From the NCBI RefSeq assembly GCF_001666755.1, contig NZ_LZJC01000048.1, positions 16,571 through 80,570 on the forward strand: a stretch of DNA of 64,000 nucleotides. The letters run 5' to 3'. The notes below the pieces were generated by a model. It was not told the origin of the DNA. It saw only the letters and a program-made list of their open reading frames with translations, and did no database searches. The stretch comes from Mycobacterium sp. E1214 (GTDB lineage Bacteria > Actinomycetota > Actinomycetes > Mycobacteriales > Mycobacteriaceae). The first letter of the stretch is position 1, and every line of letters starts with the position of its first letter. The position numbers and the translations under genes are program-made. This document shows, one piece after another, positions 35,532 through 44,703 of this stretch.

Positions 35532-35984
35532 ATGCCGCGCCGCGAAGAGCCGTCGCACGGGCTCTTAGACCCCGTCGCCAAGATGCTGCGGTTGCCGTTC
35601 GGCACACCGGAATTCATCGACCGCATGGTCACCGGGGGCGTCAATCAGGTGGGCCGCCGCACGCTGCGGACGCTGATCACCACCTGGGACGCCGCCGGTG
35701 GCGGCCCGTTCGCCGCCAGCGCGATCGCCTCCACCGGCATGGCCAAGACCGCCGAAGTCGTGCAGAACATGTTCATCGGTCCGGTGTTCGGCCCGCTGCT
35801 GAAGATCTTGGGCGCCGACAAGGTCGCGATGCGGGCATCGCTGTGCGCCTCGCAGCTGGTCGGCCTGGGCATCATGCGTTACGGCATCCGCTCGGAGCCA
35901 CTGCACTCGATGTCGGTGGACCAGATCGTCGACGCCATCGGGCCGACGATGCAGCGCTACCTGGTCGGCGACATCACCCGCTAA
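35532..35984 (+). CDS. TetR ligand-binding-domain-like protein without HTH, Rv0258c-like
   Basis: 150 residues. The helical text (NMFIGPVFGPLLKILGADKV, then RASLCASQLVGLGIMRYGIR and PTMQRYLVGDI) looks like the C-terminal effector domain of TetR regulators of the type ending in YL-G. There is no TetR N-terminal helix-turn-helix, and the length leaves no room for one. It matches M. tuberculosis Rv0258c in size and position. It may be a relic or a stand-alone ligand-binding/antagonist protein. It follows the chelatase by 31 bases and its stop overlaps the nirD stop (convergent, 4 bases). Confidence 0.8.
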   Translation: MPRREEPSHGLLDPVAKMLRLPFGTPEFIDRMVTGGVNQVGRRTLRTLITTWDAAGGGPFAASAIASTGMAKTAEVVQNMFIGPVFGPLLKILGADKVAMRASLCASQLVGLGIMRYGIRSEPLHSMSVDQIVDAIGPTMQRYLVGDITR

Positions 35985-36337
35985 CCGGCGACGCGGCCGA
36001 CCTGCACCAGGCCGTCGGCCGTGACCCGCGCGGGGTACACCGGCACCGAATAGCTCGGATCGTCAAGGCACTCACCGTCTTCCAGCGAGAACGCCTGCTT
36101 CAGAATCGGCGACTGGACCGCGATCCGGCCACCCCGGTCGCCGACGATCCCGCGGGAGAGCACCGCCGCACCCGAGAACGGGTCGACGTTGCCGATGGCG
36201 TACACCGAGCCGTCGTCCAGCCGGAACAGCGCCGCCTGGGCGCCGTCGTCGAGCAGCACACCGACGCCGCGGCCCGGGATCAGCCGGTCGTAGGCGCAGG
36301 CGGTCGTCCACACCTGAATGTCGTTGAGGAGCGTCAT
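35981..36337 (-). CDS. nirD: Nitrite reductase [NAD(P)H] small subunit
   Basis: 118 residues. The Rieske-fold NirD family is seen in GVGVLLDDGAQAALFRLDDG, YAIGNVDPFSGAAVLSRGIV and SPILKQAFSLEDGECLDDP. It lacks the Cys/His cluster ligands of true Rieske proteins, as is normal for NirD. It partners NirB in cytosolic reduction of nitrite to ammonium. It lies 13 bases downstream of nirB. M. tuberculosis Rv0253 is the counterpart. Confidence 0.95.
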   Translation of the reverse strand: MTLLNDIQVWTTACAYDRLIPGRGVGVLLDDGAQAALFRLDDGSVYAIGNVDPFSGAAVLSRGIVGDRGGRIAVQSPILKQAFSLEDGECLDDPSYSVPVYPARVTADGLVQVGRVAG

Positions 36338-36350
36338 GATTCCTTCCGAT

Positions 36351-38969
36351 TCAGTGGCGCGGCTCGTCGATCACGGCGACGCCTTGGTTCGTGTCGCCGG
36401 CGGCGGACTGCGCTCGGATCTTCGGCATGCCGATGGACACGGGAATCTTGCGCCCGGCATGCTCGGTGAAGGTCACCGTCGGGTCGACGGCGTCCGGGGC
36501 GTTGACGAAGGACACGAACCGCGACAGCTTGTCCGGGTCTTCGAGCACGCCCTTCCACTCGCACTTGTAGTTGTCGACGTGCCGCTCCATGGCCGCCTCG
36601 AATTCCGCGGCCAGGCCCAACGAGTCCTCGCACACGACCTCACGCACGTGGTCCAGGCCGCCTTCCAACGAGTCGACCCACGGCGCGGTGCGCTGCAGCC
36701 GGTCCGCGGTGCGGATGTAGTACATGAGGAACCGGTCGACGTAGCGGACCAACGTCTCGGTGTCGAGGTCGCTGGCCAGCAGCTGGGCGTGCTTGGGCGT
36801 CATGCCGCCGTTGCCGCCGACATAAAGGTTCCAACCCTTCTCGGTGGCGATGACACCGACGTCCTTGCCGCGGGCCTCGGCGCATTCGCGCGCGCACCCC
36901 GAGACGCCCATCTTGATCTTGTGCGGAGCCCGCAACCCGCGGTAGCGCAGCTCCAAATCGATGGCCAACTGCACCGAATCCTGCTGCCCGTAGCGGCACC
37001 AGTCGGTGCCGACGCAGCTCTTCACCGTGCGCAGCGACTTGCCGTAGGCGTGGCCGGACTCCATGCCACCGTCGACCAGCCGCTTCCAGATCTCCGGCAG
37101 CTGGTCCACCCGGGCGCCGAACATGTCGATCCGCTGCCCGCCGGTGATCTTGGTGTACAGGCCGAAGTCCTGGGCGATCTGGCCGATCAGCACCAGGTGT
37201 TCGGGTTTGATGTCACCGCCCGGCACCCGCGGCACCACCGAGTAGCTGCCGTTCTTCTGGATGTTGGCCAGGAAGTGGTCGTTGGAGTCCTGCAGCGCGG
37301 CCTGCTCGCCCTCCAGGATGTGGTCGGAGCCGGTCGACGCCAGGATCGACGCGACCACCGGCTTGCAGATGTCGCAGCCCCTGCCGCGGCCGAAGCGCTC
37401 CAGCAGGCCGGAGAAGGTGCGGATCTCGGTGGCCGAGATGATCTCGAACAGCTCGGCCCGCGACTGGCTGAAGTGCTCGCACAGCGCCTTGGACTGCTCC
37501 ACGCCCTCGGCCTCGAGCAGCTGCTTGAGCAGTGGCACGCAGGACCCGCACGAGGTTCCGGCCGCGGTGCACGACTTCAGCGCGGGCACGTCGGCGCAGC
37601 CGTCGGCGATCGCGCACTTCAGGTCGCCCTTGGTGACGTTGTTGCACGAGCAGATCTGCGCCGAGTCCGGCAGCGCCCCAACACCGAGCGCCGGGGCCTC
37701 ACCGGAGGCGGGCGCGATGAGCGCGAGCGGGTCCCCCGGCAGCTCGCTGCCGACCATGGGCCGCAGCACGCCGTACGACGAGGCGTCACCCACCAGCACG
37801 CCGCCCAGCAGAGTCTTGGCGTCGTCGGAGAGCACCAGCTTGGCGTAGGTCCGGTTGACCGCATCGTTGATCGCGACCTCGAGGCAGTTCTCGGTGCTGC
37901 CCATGGCGTCACCGAAGCTCGCGACGTCGACGCCGAGCAGCTTCAGCTTCGTCGACAGATCGGCCTCGCCAAATTCCGCGACGCCGTCCAGCAACCGGTC
38001 GGCAACCACTTCAGCCGACGTGTAGCCGGGGCCGACCAGGCCGTAGCAGCGCCCGCCGATCGCGGCGACCTCACCGATCGCGTAAATGTCGGGATCGCTT
38101 GTCTGGCAAGCCAAATCGGTCATGACGCCGCCACGCTCGCCGAGCTCCAGGCCCGCGGCCCTGGCGATCTCGTCGCGGGGGCGGACGCCGGCGGCAAAGA
38201 TCACTACGCCGGCGTGCACCACCTCACCGTCGCTGAGCCGCACCCGCACCGACACGGTGCCGTCGTCGTGCTCGACGGGTTCGATCGCCTCGGTCCCGGT
38301 GCCGACGTGCACCTCGATGCCCAGGTCGCCGACCATCCTGGCCAGCAGCGCGCCGCCGGCCTCGTCGATCTGCTGGGCCATCAGGCGGGGCATCATCTCG
38401 ACGACGTGGGTCCGTAAGCCGAACTGACGCAACGCGTTCGCGGCCTCCAGGCCCAACAGGCCGCCGCCGATCACGACGCCGGCGGCGGCGTGCGAGGTCT
38501 GCGCCGCCCGCTGCGCGTCGGTGCGGATGGCGTCGAGGTCGTCGAGCGTCCGGTAGACGTGACACGCGGCCAGGTCGTGACCGGGCACCGGCGGGACGAA
38601 GGCGTAGGACCCCGTCGCCAGCACCAGCGCGTCGTAGTCGTGCCGCTGACCGTCGGCGGTCACGACCGACTCTGTCCCGCGGTCAATTTCAATCACCCGC
38701 TGGTTCAGGACCAGCCGAACTCGCTCGTCACCGTCGTAGTCGTTGCCGGGCAGCGCCAGCAGCGTGCGGTCCCAGCTCTCGGTGTAGGACGTCAATCCGA
38801 CGCGGTCGTAGGCCGCGTCGGCCTCCTCGGCGAAAACCGTGATGCGCCACAATCCCTCGGTGTCACGGGCGCGCAGGGCCTCCACGAAGCGGTGCCCCAC
38901 CATGCCATGACCAACTACGATGATGTGACGAGGCGCACAGTGCGCGCGCGAAATCCCGTCTGCAGCCAT
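36351..38969 (-). CDS. nirB: Nitrite reductase [NAD(P)H] large subunit
   Basis: 872 residues. Domains in order: FAD/NAD(P)H reductase (HIIVVGHGMVGHRFVEALR near residue 15; VVIGGGLLGLEAANAL near 165), a BFD-like [2Fe-2S] region (ICSCNNVTKG, CTAAGTSCGSCVPLL, with a second GCDICKP), and the sirohaem/[4Fe-4S] reductase half with CVGTDWCRYGQQDS and GVSGCARECAEARG. It reduces nitrite by six electrons to ammonium. It is nearly identical in layout to M. tuberculosis NirB (Rv0252). nirD follows. The promoter region is shared with hsp20, divergent at 39187. The NnaR-like gene and chelatase nearby support assimilation. Confidence 0.96.
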   Translation of the reverse strand: MAADGISRAHCAPRHIIVVGHGMVGHRFVEALRARDTEGLWRITVFAEEADAAYDRVGLTSYTESWDRTLLALPGNDYDGDERVRLVLNQRVIEIDRGTESVVTADGQRHDYDALVLATGSYAFVPPVPGHDLAACHVYRTLDDLDAIRTDAQRAAQTSHAAAGVVIGGGLLGLEAANALRQFGLRTHVVEMMPRLMAQQIDEAGGALLARMVGDLGIEVHVGTGTEAIEPVEHDDGTVSVRVRLSDGEVVHAGVVIFAAGVRPRDEIARAAGLELGERGGVMTDLACQTSDPDIYAIGEVAAIGGRCYGLVGPGYTSAEVVADRLLDGVAEFGEADLSTKLKLLGVDVASFGDAMGSTENCLEVAINDAVNRTYAKLVLSDDAKTLLGGVLVGDASSYGVLRPMVGSELPGDPLALIAPASGEAPALGVGALPDSAQICSCNNVTKGDLKCAIADGCADVPALKSCTAAGTSCGSCVPLLKQLLEAEGVEQSKALCEHFSQSRAELFEIISATEIRTFSGLLERFGRGRGCDICKPVVASILASTGSDHILEGEQAALQDSNDHFLANIQKNGSYSVVPRVPGGDIKPEHLVLIGQIAQDFGLYTKITGGQRIDMFGARVDQLPEIWKRLVDGGMESGHAYGKSLRTVKSCVGTDWCRYGQQDSVQLAIDLELRYRGLRAPHKIKMGVSGCARECAEARGKDVGVIATEKGWNLYVGGNGGMTPKHAQLLASDLDTETLVRYVDRFLMYYIRTADRLQRTAPWVDSLEGGLDHVREVVCEDSLGLAAEFEAAMERHVDNYKCEWKGVLEDPDKLSRFVSFVNAPDAVDPTVTFTEHAGRKIPVSIGMPKIRAQSAAGDTNQGVAVIDEPRH

Positions 38970-39066
38970 GGCTTTGAGGGTAGCGGCGGGAAATTACGGT
39001 CACTTCGCACAATGTGACCGACCTATGACGAGGATCTCACACTTCACAGCCACCCTTGTGAATATT

Positions 39067-39085
39067 CGTTCGCCGCGGGCGAACG
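39067..39085. promoter_or_regulatory. ClgR-like palindrome upstream of hsp20
   Basis: A 19-base inverted repeat with 8-bp perfect arms CGTTCGCC and GGCGAACG around GCG. It fits the CGC-N5-GCG style of ClgR sites. ClgR activates acr2 (Rv0251c) in M. tuberculosis. It lies 101 bases before the hsp20 ATG. Confidence 0.55.
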
Positions 39086-39096
39086 CCGAGGTAGAA

Positions 39097-39117
39097 CTTA
39101 AGCGTGGTCGGCTCATG
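39097..39117. promoter_or_regulatory. HAIR-like HspR operator upstream of hsp20
   Basis: CTTAAGC-N7-GCTCATG matches the HspR HAIR pattern CTTGAGT-N7-ACTCAAG at 5 of 7 positions per arm with the exact seven-base spacing. It lies 69 bases before the hsp20 ATG and 11 bases from the ClgR-like palindrome. Confidence 0.5.
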
Positions 39118-39186
39118 TTTGTAGATGTAGCGGATCGACACCGCGTCGGTCACAGCCAACTCACACGCAAGCGTAAGGAGATCGTC

Positions 39187-39633
39187 ATGAGCAGTCTCGC
39201 ACTGTGGTCGCGTCCGGCCTGGGACACCGACCGGTGGTTGCGCGATGTCTTCGGCCCGGCCGCGGACTGGAACAAGCCCGTCGCGAACGGGTTCAGCCCG
39301 GCGGCAGACGTCATTCGCGACGGCGACGACGCCGTCGTGCGGCTGGAGCTGCCCGGCGTCGACGTCGAGAAGGACGTCACCGTCGAGGTCGACTCGAGCC
39401 ACGGGGCAACCCGACTGGTGGTTCACGGTGAGCACCGCGACGAGCACGCGGAGGAGGCGAGCGGCCGCACGCTGCGGGAGATCCGGTACGGATCATTCCG
39501 CCGGTCGTTCCGGTTGCCGGCCCACGTCACCGGGGACGCCGTCACCGCGTCGTACGACGCCGGGGTGCTGACCGTACGGGTCGCCGGCGCCTACGCCGGG
39601 CAGCAGGCCCAGCGGATCGCCATCACGAAGTAA
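39187..39633 (+). CDS. hsp: Small heat-shock protein Hsp20/Acr2
   Basis: 148 residues with an alpha-crystallin domain at about 35-140: ADVIRDGDDAVVRLELPGVD, TRLVVHGEHRDE, REIRYGSFRRSFRLP and ASYDAGVLTVRV. It is a cytosolic ATP-independent chaperone. M. tuberculosis Acr2 (Rv0251c) is the counterpart, known to respond to HspR, SigE/SigH and ClgR. AAGGAG six bases before the ATG sets the start. It is divergent from nirB and followed by a strong terminator. Confidence 0.95.
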   Translation: MSSLALWSRPAWDTDRWLRDVFGPAADWNKPVANGFSPAADVIRDGDDAVVRLELPGVDVEKDVTVEVDSSHGATRLVVHGEHRDEHAEEASGRTLREIRYGSFRRSFRLPAHVTGDAVTASYDAGVLTVRVAGAYAGQQAQRIAITK

Positions 39634-39645
39634 GAGCGGGAGCCG

Positions 39646-39676
39646 AGCCCGGCGCAGCGCCGCGCTGCGCCGGGCT
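39646..39676 (+). terminator. Intrinsic terminator after hsp20
   Basis: AGCCCGGCGCAGCG (39646-39659) and CGCTGCGCCGGGCT (39663-39676) form a perfect 14-bp stem with a three-base loop, followed by TTTCGG. The stem is extended by outer AGCCGA/TCGGCT bases. Confidence 0.85.
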
Positions 39677-39936
39677 TTCGGCTGTCGAAACACCAGGCCC
39701 GTCGCCGGCTCGGTCGCCCGCCGGGCCGCCGCAGGGCGTGACACGCGTCTTTCCGGGGGTTTGCCGCGACGGGTGGTTCCGCGGCACCCGCGCCCGCACA
39801 CCCGGCGTCGGCGACGTGCCGACCGGCTTTGCTCCTCGCACGGTTGCACGTGACCTGGCCCACACAACGCGGGCGACATGGTTAGTATCGAGGCAGCCGT
39901 GTGATCCATGACACTGTTACCGCGAGGAGACCGACG

Positions 39937-40233
39937 TTGACCACCACTACTGAACTCGCCGAGCTGCACGACCTCATCGGCGGCCTGCGGCGGTGTGTGA
40001 CCTCATTGCGGTCGCGCTACGGCGACAGCCCGGCGATGCGCCGCATCGTGATCGACGCCGACCGCATCCTCAGCGACGTCCAGCTGCTCGACACCGATGT
40101 CTCCGAACTGGACCTGGCGCGCGCCACCGTGCAGCAATCCGGCGACAAGATCTCCATCCCCGACACCCCGTACGACAGCGCCTTCTGGCGCGACGTCGAC
40201 GACGAAGGTGTCGGGGGTCACAACCGGGCCTGA
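39937..40233 (+). CDS. Conserved hypothetical protein, Rv0250c-like
   Basis: 98 residues starting at TTG (LTTTTELAELHDLIGGLRRC) and ending VDDEGVGGHNRA. It resembles M. tuberculosis Rv0250c, of unknown function; mostly helical with an acidic middle. TTG 39937 is chosen because AGGAGA lies six bases upstream; an upstream GTG at 39901 lacks one. It lies 91 bases before the sdh1 operon, so it may share transcription with it. Confidence 0.8.
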   Translation: MTTTTELAELHDLIGGLRRCVTSLRSRYGDSPAMRRIVIDADRILSDVQLLDTDVSELDLARATVQQSGDKISIPDTPYDSAFWRDVDDEGVGGHNRA

Positions 40234-40324
40234 TAAGCGGCCGGCAACACAAGCCCCCCGCCCGCGGGGGCGTCCTGTCTGTGTAACCTTCGACCTACAG
40301 CCCGTTCGAAGAGGAACACATCAC

Positions 40325-41152
40325 ATGAGCGCACCCGCGGCGAACCGTCCTGCGTCCGGTGTCTTTTCACCGACGCGCGCCCGCATTCCGCAACGCACCC
40401 TCCGCACCGACCGGTGGTGGATGTCGCCGTTGCGTATCGACCTCGGCTTCGCCGCGTTCCTCATTTACGCGACGGTCCGCGCATTCCAGCAGAACTACTT
40501 CTTCGTCCCGAAATACCACTACCTGACGCCGTTCTACTCGCCGTGCGTCAGCAAGGGCTGCGGTGAGGCGGGCGACATCTGGCCGCAGTTCCTCCCGGAC
40601 GTCTGGTGGCTGCCGTACGCGGCGCTGTCGCTGCCGTTCCTGCTGCTGTTCCGCCTGACCTGCTATTACTACCGCGGCGCCTACTACCGCACCGTTTGGC
40701 AGTCGCCGAGCGCGTGCGCGGTCGCCGAACCGCGCGAGCACTACACGGGCGAGACCCGATTCCCGCTGATCGTGCAAAACACCCACCGATACTTCTTCTA
40801 CATCGCCGGCATCATCTCGGTGATCAACACCTACGACGCGATCGTCGCGTTCCATTCCGACAGCGGGCCGGGCGGATTCGGCTTCGGCCTGGGCAATCTG
40901 ATCCTGCTGGGCAACGTCATCATGCTGTGGATCTACACCCTGTCCTGCCACTCCTGCCGGCACGTCACCGGCGGCCGGCTCAAGCACTTCTCCAAGCACC
41001 CTGTCCGGTATTGGATTTGGACGCAGGTCAGCGTCATCAACACCCGCCACAAACTGTTCGCGTGGATCACGCTGGGCACCTTGATGCTCACCGACTTCTA
41101 CGTCGCGCTGGTGGCCAGCGGCACCATCTCCGACCTGAGATTCGTTGGCTGA
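40325..41152 (+). CDS. Succinate dehydrogenase membrane anchor (Sdh1, Rv0249c-like)
   Basis: 275 residues with five hydrophobic helices (about 35-53, 98-116, 153-172, 187-207, 240-262). His residues in NTHRYFFYIAGI and SCHSCRHVTGG are candidate haem ligands. It is the single-chain membrane anchor of the Sdh1-type enzyme, M. tuberculosis Rv0249c. It passes electrons from the iron-sulphur subunit to menaquinone. AGAGGAA eight bases before the ATG sets the start. sdhA follows after 44 bases. Confidence 0.92.
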   Translation: MSAPAANRPASGVFSPTRARIPQRTLRTDRWWMSPLRIDLGFAAFLIYATVRAFQQNYFFVPKYHYLTPFYSPCVSKGCGEAGDIWPQFLPDVWWLPYAALSLPFLLLFRLTCYYYRGAYYRTVWQSPSACAVAEPREHYTGETRFPLIVQNTHRYFFYIAGIISVINTYDAIVAFHSDSGPGGFGFGLGNLILLGNVIMLWIYTLSCHSCRHVTGGRLKHFSKHPVRYWIWTQVSVINTRHKLFAWITLGTLMLTDFYVALVASGTISDLRFVG

Positions 41153-41196
41153 CAAGCCCATTCACGCATCACCAAATATCGGCTTAGCGAGGTTCT

Positions 41197-43116
41197 ATGG
41201 TTGAGGTTGAGCGGCACTCCTACGACGTGGTCGTGATCGGTGCCGGCGGCGCGGGCTTGCGCGCGGTCATCGAAGCCAGGGAGCGGGGCCTGCGGGTCGC
41301 CGTGGTGTGCAAGTCGCTGTTCGGCAAGGCCCACACCGTGATGGCCGAGGGCGGTTGCGCGGCGTCCATGGGGAACACCAACCCGAAGGACAACTGGAAG
41401 ACCCACTTCGGCGACACCATGCGCGGCGGCAAGTTCCTCAACAACTGGCGCATGGCCGAACTGCACGCCAAGGAGGCGCCGGACCGGGTCTGGGAGCTGG
41501 AGACCTACGGCGCGCTGTTCGACCGCCTGAAGGACGGCAAGATCAGCCAGCGCAACTTCGGCGGGCACACCTACCCCCGGCTCGCCCACGTCGGTGACCG
41601 CACCGGGCTGGAACTGATCCGCACCATGCAGCAAAAGATCGTCTCGCTGCAACAGGAGGACTTCGCCGAACTCGGCGACTACGAGGCCCGGATCCGGGTG
41701 TACGCCGAAACGACGATCACCGAGCTGATCAAGGACGGTGACGCGATCGCCGGGGCCTTCGGCTACATCCGGGAGAGCGGGAACTTCATCCTGTTCGAGG
41801 CCCCCGCCGTGGTGCTGGCCACCGGCGGCATCGGCAAGTCGTTCAAGGTCACCTCCAACTCCTGGGAGTACACCGGCGACGGGCACGCGCTGGCGCTGCG
41901 CGCGGGCGCCAGCCTGATCAACATGGAGTTCGTCCAGTTCCACCCGACCGGGATGGTGTGGCCGCCCAGCGTGAAGGGGATTCTGGTCACCGAAGGCGTC
42001 CGCGGCGACGGCGGCGTGCTGAAGAACTCCGACGACAAGCGGTTCATGTTCGACTACATCCCGTCGGTGTTCAAGGGCCAGTACGCCGAGTCCGAGAGCG
42101 AAGCCGACCAGTGGCTCAAGGACAACGACTCGGCGCGCCGCACCCCGGACCTGCTGCCGCGTGATGAGGTCGCGCGCGCGATCAACTCGGAGGTCAAGGC
42201 CGGCCGGGGCAGCCCACACGGCGGCGTCTACCTCGACATCGCCTCCCGGCTGACACCCGCCGAGATCAACCGGCGGCTGCCGTCGATGTACCACCAGTTC
42301 AAGGAGCTGGCCGGTGTCGACATCACCAAGGAGCCCATGGAGGTCGGGCCGACCTGTCACTACGTGATGGGCGGCGTCGAGGTGGACGCCGACACCGGCG
42401 CCGCCACCGTTCCCGGGTTGTTCGCCGCGGGCGAGTGCTCCGGCGGCATGCACGGCTCCAACCGGCTCGGGGGTAACTCGCTGTCGGACCTGCTGGTCTT
42501 CGGGCGCCGCGCCGGCCTCGGCGCCGCCGACTACGTGCGCGCCCTGTCCAGCCGCCCGACGATCGCCGAGGACGCCGTCGAGACCGCCGCCAAGCGGGCC
42601 CTGTCCCCCTTCGAGACGCCGACCAACGGCGCCGCCGCGGAGAACCCCTACACCCTTCAGCTGGAGCTGCAGCAGTCGATGAACGACCTGGTGGGGATCA
42701 TCCGCAAGGAGGAAGAGATCACCGAGGCCCTCGCGCGGCTCGACAAGCTGCGGGAGCGGTTCAAGCACATCCACGTCGACGGCGACCGGCGGTACAACCC
42801 CGGGTGGAACTTGGCCATCGACCTGCGCAACATGCTGCTGGTCAGCGAGTGCGTCGCCAAGGCCGCGCTGCAGCGCACCGAAAGTCGCGGCGGGCACACC
42901 CGCGACGACCACCCGTCGATGGACTCGTCGTGGCGCAAGGTGCTGCTGGTCTGCCAGGCCGCGGGCGGTGACGAGGTGATCCCCGACATCTCCGTCACCC
43001 GCAAGGACCAGGTGCCGATGCGGGCCGATCTGCTCGAGCTGTTTGAGATCGGCGAGCTGGAGAAGTACTACACCGACGAAGAGTTGGCCGACCATCCGGG
43101 ACGGAGTGGGAAATGA
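41197..43116 (+). CDS. sdhA: Succinate dehydrogenase flavoprotein subunit (Sdh1)
   Basis: 639 residues. FAD-binding VVVIGAGGAGLRAVIEA (about 11-27), the flavinylation-site His 46 in GKAHTVMAEGG, the substrate-site strings HPTGMVWP and CHYVMGGVEVD, and the C-terminal helical domain are present. It oxidises succinate to fumarate in the cytosolic head of complex II. It matches M. tuberculosis Rv0248c (Sdh1). Its stop overlaps the sdhB start (ATGA). Confidence 0.95.
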   Translation: MVEVERHSYDVVVIGAGGAGLRAVIEARERGLRVAVVCKSLFGKAHTVMAEGGCAASMGNTNPKDNWKTHFGDTMRGGKFLNNWRMAELHAKEAPDRVWELETYGALFDRLKDGKISQRNFGGHTYPRLAHVGDRTGLELIRTMQQKIVSLQQEDFAELGDYEARIRVYAETTITELIKDGDAIAGAFGYIRESGNFILFEAPAVVLATGGIGKSFKVTSNSWEYTGDGHALALRAGASLINMEFVQFHPTGMVWPPSVKGILVTEGVRGDGGVLKNSDDKRFMFDYIPSVFKGQYAESESEADQWLKDNDSARRTPDLLPRDEVARAINSEVKAGRGSPHGGVYLDIASRLTPAEINRRLPSMYHQFKELAGVDITKEPMEVGPTCHYVMGGVEVDADTGAATVPGLFAAGECSGGMHGSNRLGGNSLSDLLVFGRRAGLGAADYVRALSSRPTIAEDAVETAAKRALSPFETPTNGAAAENPYTLQLELQQSMNDLVGIIRKEEEITEALARLDKLRERFKHIHVDGDRRYNPGWNLAIDLRNMLLVSECVAKAALQRTESRGGHTRDDHPSMDSSWRKVLLVCQAAGGDEVIPDISVTRKDQVPMRADLLELFEIGELEKYYTDEELADHPGRSGK

Positions 43117-43859
43117 CCTACAACGCGACCATGCGCGTGTGGCGCGGCGACGACGCCAACGGCGCGTTGCAGGACTTCACGGTCGAGGTCAACGAGGGCG
43201 AGGTGGTGCTCGACATCATCCACCGCCTGCAGCAGACCCAAACTCCGGATCTGGCCGTGCGGTGGAACTGCAAGGCCGGTAAGTGCGGCTCGTGCTCGGC
43301 GGAGATCAACGGGTACCCCCGGCTGCTGTGCATGACCCGGATGTCGACGTTCGCCGAGGACGAGGTTGTCACCGTCACGCCGCTGCGGACCTTCCCCGTG
43401 ATCCGCGACCTGGTCACCGACGTCTCGTTCAACTACGAGAAGGCCCGCGAGATCCCCGCGTTCGCGCCGCCGAAGGAGCTGCAGCCCGGCGAGTACCGGA
43501 TGGCTCAGCAGGATGTGCAGCGCTCGCAGGAGTTCCGCAAGTGCATCGAGTGCTTCCTGTGCCAGAACGTCTGCCACGTGGTCCGCGACCACGAGGAGAA
43601 CAAAAAGGCGTTCGCCGGGCCCCGTTTCCTGATGCGGATCGCCGAGCTGGAGATGCACCCGCTGGACACGCTCGACCGGCGCAACCAGGCGCAAGAACAG
43701 CATGGCCTCGGCTACTGCAACATCACCAAGTGCTGCACCGAGGTGTGCCCGGAGAACATCAAGATCACCGACAACGCGCTGATTCCGATGAAAGAACGGG
43801 TCGCCGACCGCAAGTACGACCCCGTGGTGTGGTTGGGCAACAAGCTGTTCCGTCGCTGA
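43113..43859 (+). CDS. sdhB: Succinate dehydrogenase iron-sulphur subunit (Sdh1)
   Basis: 248 residues. The [2Fe-2S] ligands are in NCKAGKCGSCSAEING, the [4Fe-4S] ligands in KCIECFLCQNVCH, and the [3Fe-4S] ligands in CNITKCCTEVCPENI. It wires the flavoprotein to the membrane anchor. M. tuberculosis Rv0247c is the counterpart. It is coupled to sdhA by a four-base overlap and is the last sdh gene. Confidence 0.96.
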   Translation: MTYNATMRVWRGDDANGALQDFTVEVNEGEVVLDIIHRLQQTQTPDLAVRWNCKAGKCGSCSAEINGYPRLLCMTRMSTFAEDEVVTVTPLRTFPVIRDLVTDVSFNYEKAREIPAFAPPKELQPGEYRMAQQDVQRSQEFRKCIECFLCQNVCHVVRDHEENKKAFAGPRFLMRIAELEMHPLDTLDRRNQAQEQHGLGYCNITKCCTEVCPENIKITDNALIPMKERVADRKYDPVVWLGNKLFRR

Positions 43860-43966
43860 ATCCGGTGCCCGCCCGGCGTTATGGGCCGGGTGGCATCGGG
43901 TAACCGAAACTGCGTCCTGTCGCGCCGCCGGTAACGGCGGTCGAGCTACGACCGGAAAGGCAGTCG

Positions 43967-44131
43967 ATGAATTTGACCCGAGAAACCGCCAGTATCAACC
44001 AGATTCGCACGGCGATCCGGCAGTTGTCGGTGCGGGCCCAGCTGGCCCACAAGGAGGGGCGGCACGGCGACGCCGCCGAGATCGAGCACCGCATCGAGGA
44101 CTTCCGGCAGGAATTGAGCCACCGGCCCTGA
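43967..44131 (+). CDS. Small helical protein, 54 aa
   Basis: A 54-residue frame, MNLTRETASINQIRTAIRQL to the end RIEDFRQELSHRP. GGAAAGG six bases before ATG 43967 is a good ribosome site. The sequence is charged and predicted to be two helices; no domain or export signal was seen. It follows sdhB by 107 bases, across a GC-rich imperfect hairpin (43862-43895), and converges on the flavin reductase gene. Not recognised; a small conserved mycobacterial protein is likely. Confidence 0.6.
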   Translation: MNLTRETASINQIRTAIRQLSVRAQLAHKEGRHGDAAEIEHRIEDFRQELSHRP

Positions 44132-44150
44132 CCGGAACCGCCGCGGGCGC

Positions 44151-44681
<531 letters not shown>

Positions 44682-44703
44682 CTACCTGCCACCGCCGGCG
44701 GCC

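Noticed and set aside
43862..43895. GC-rich hairpin after sdhB as a terminator.
   Set aside because: Stem is imperfect with bulges and no T-tract follows; kept only as a remark.
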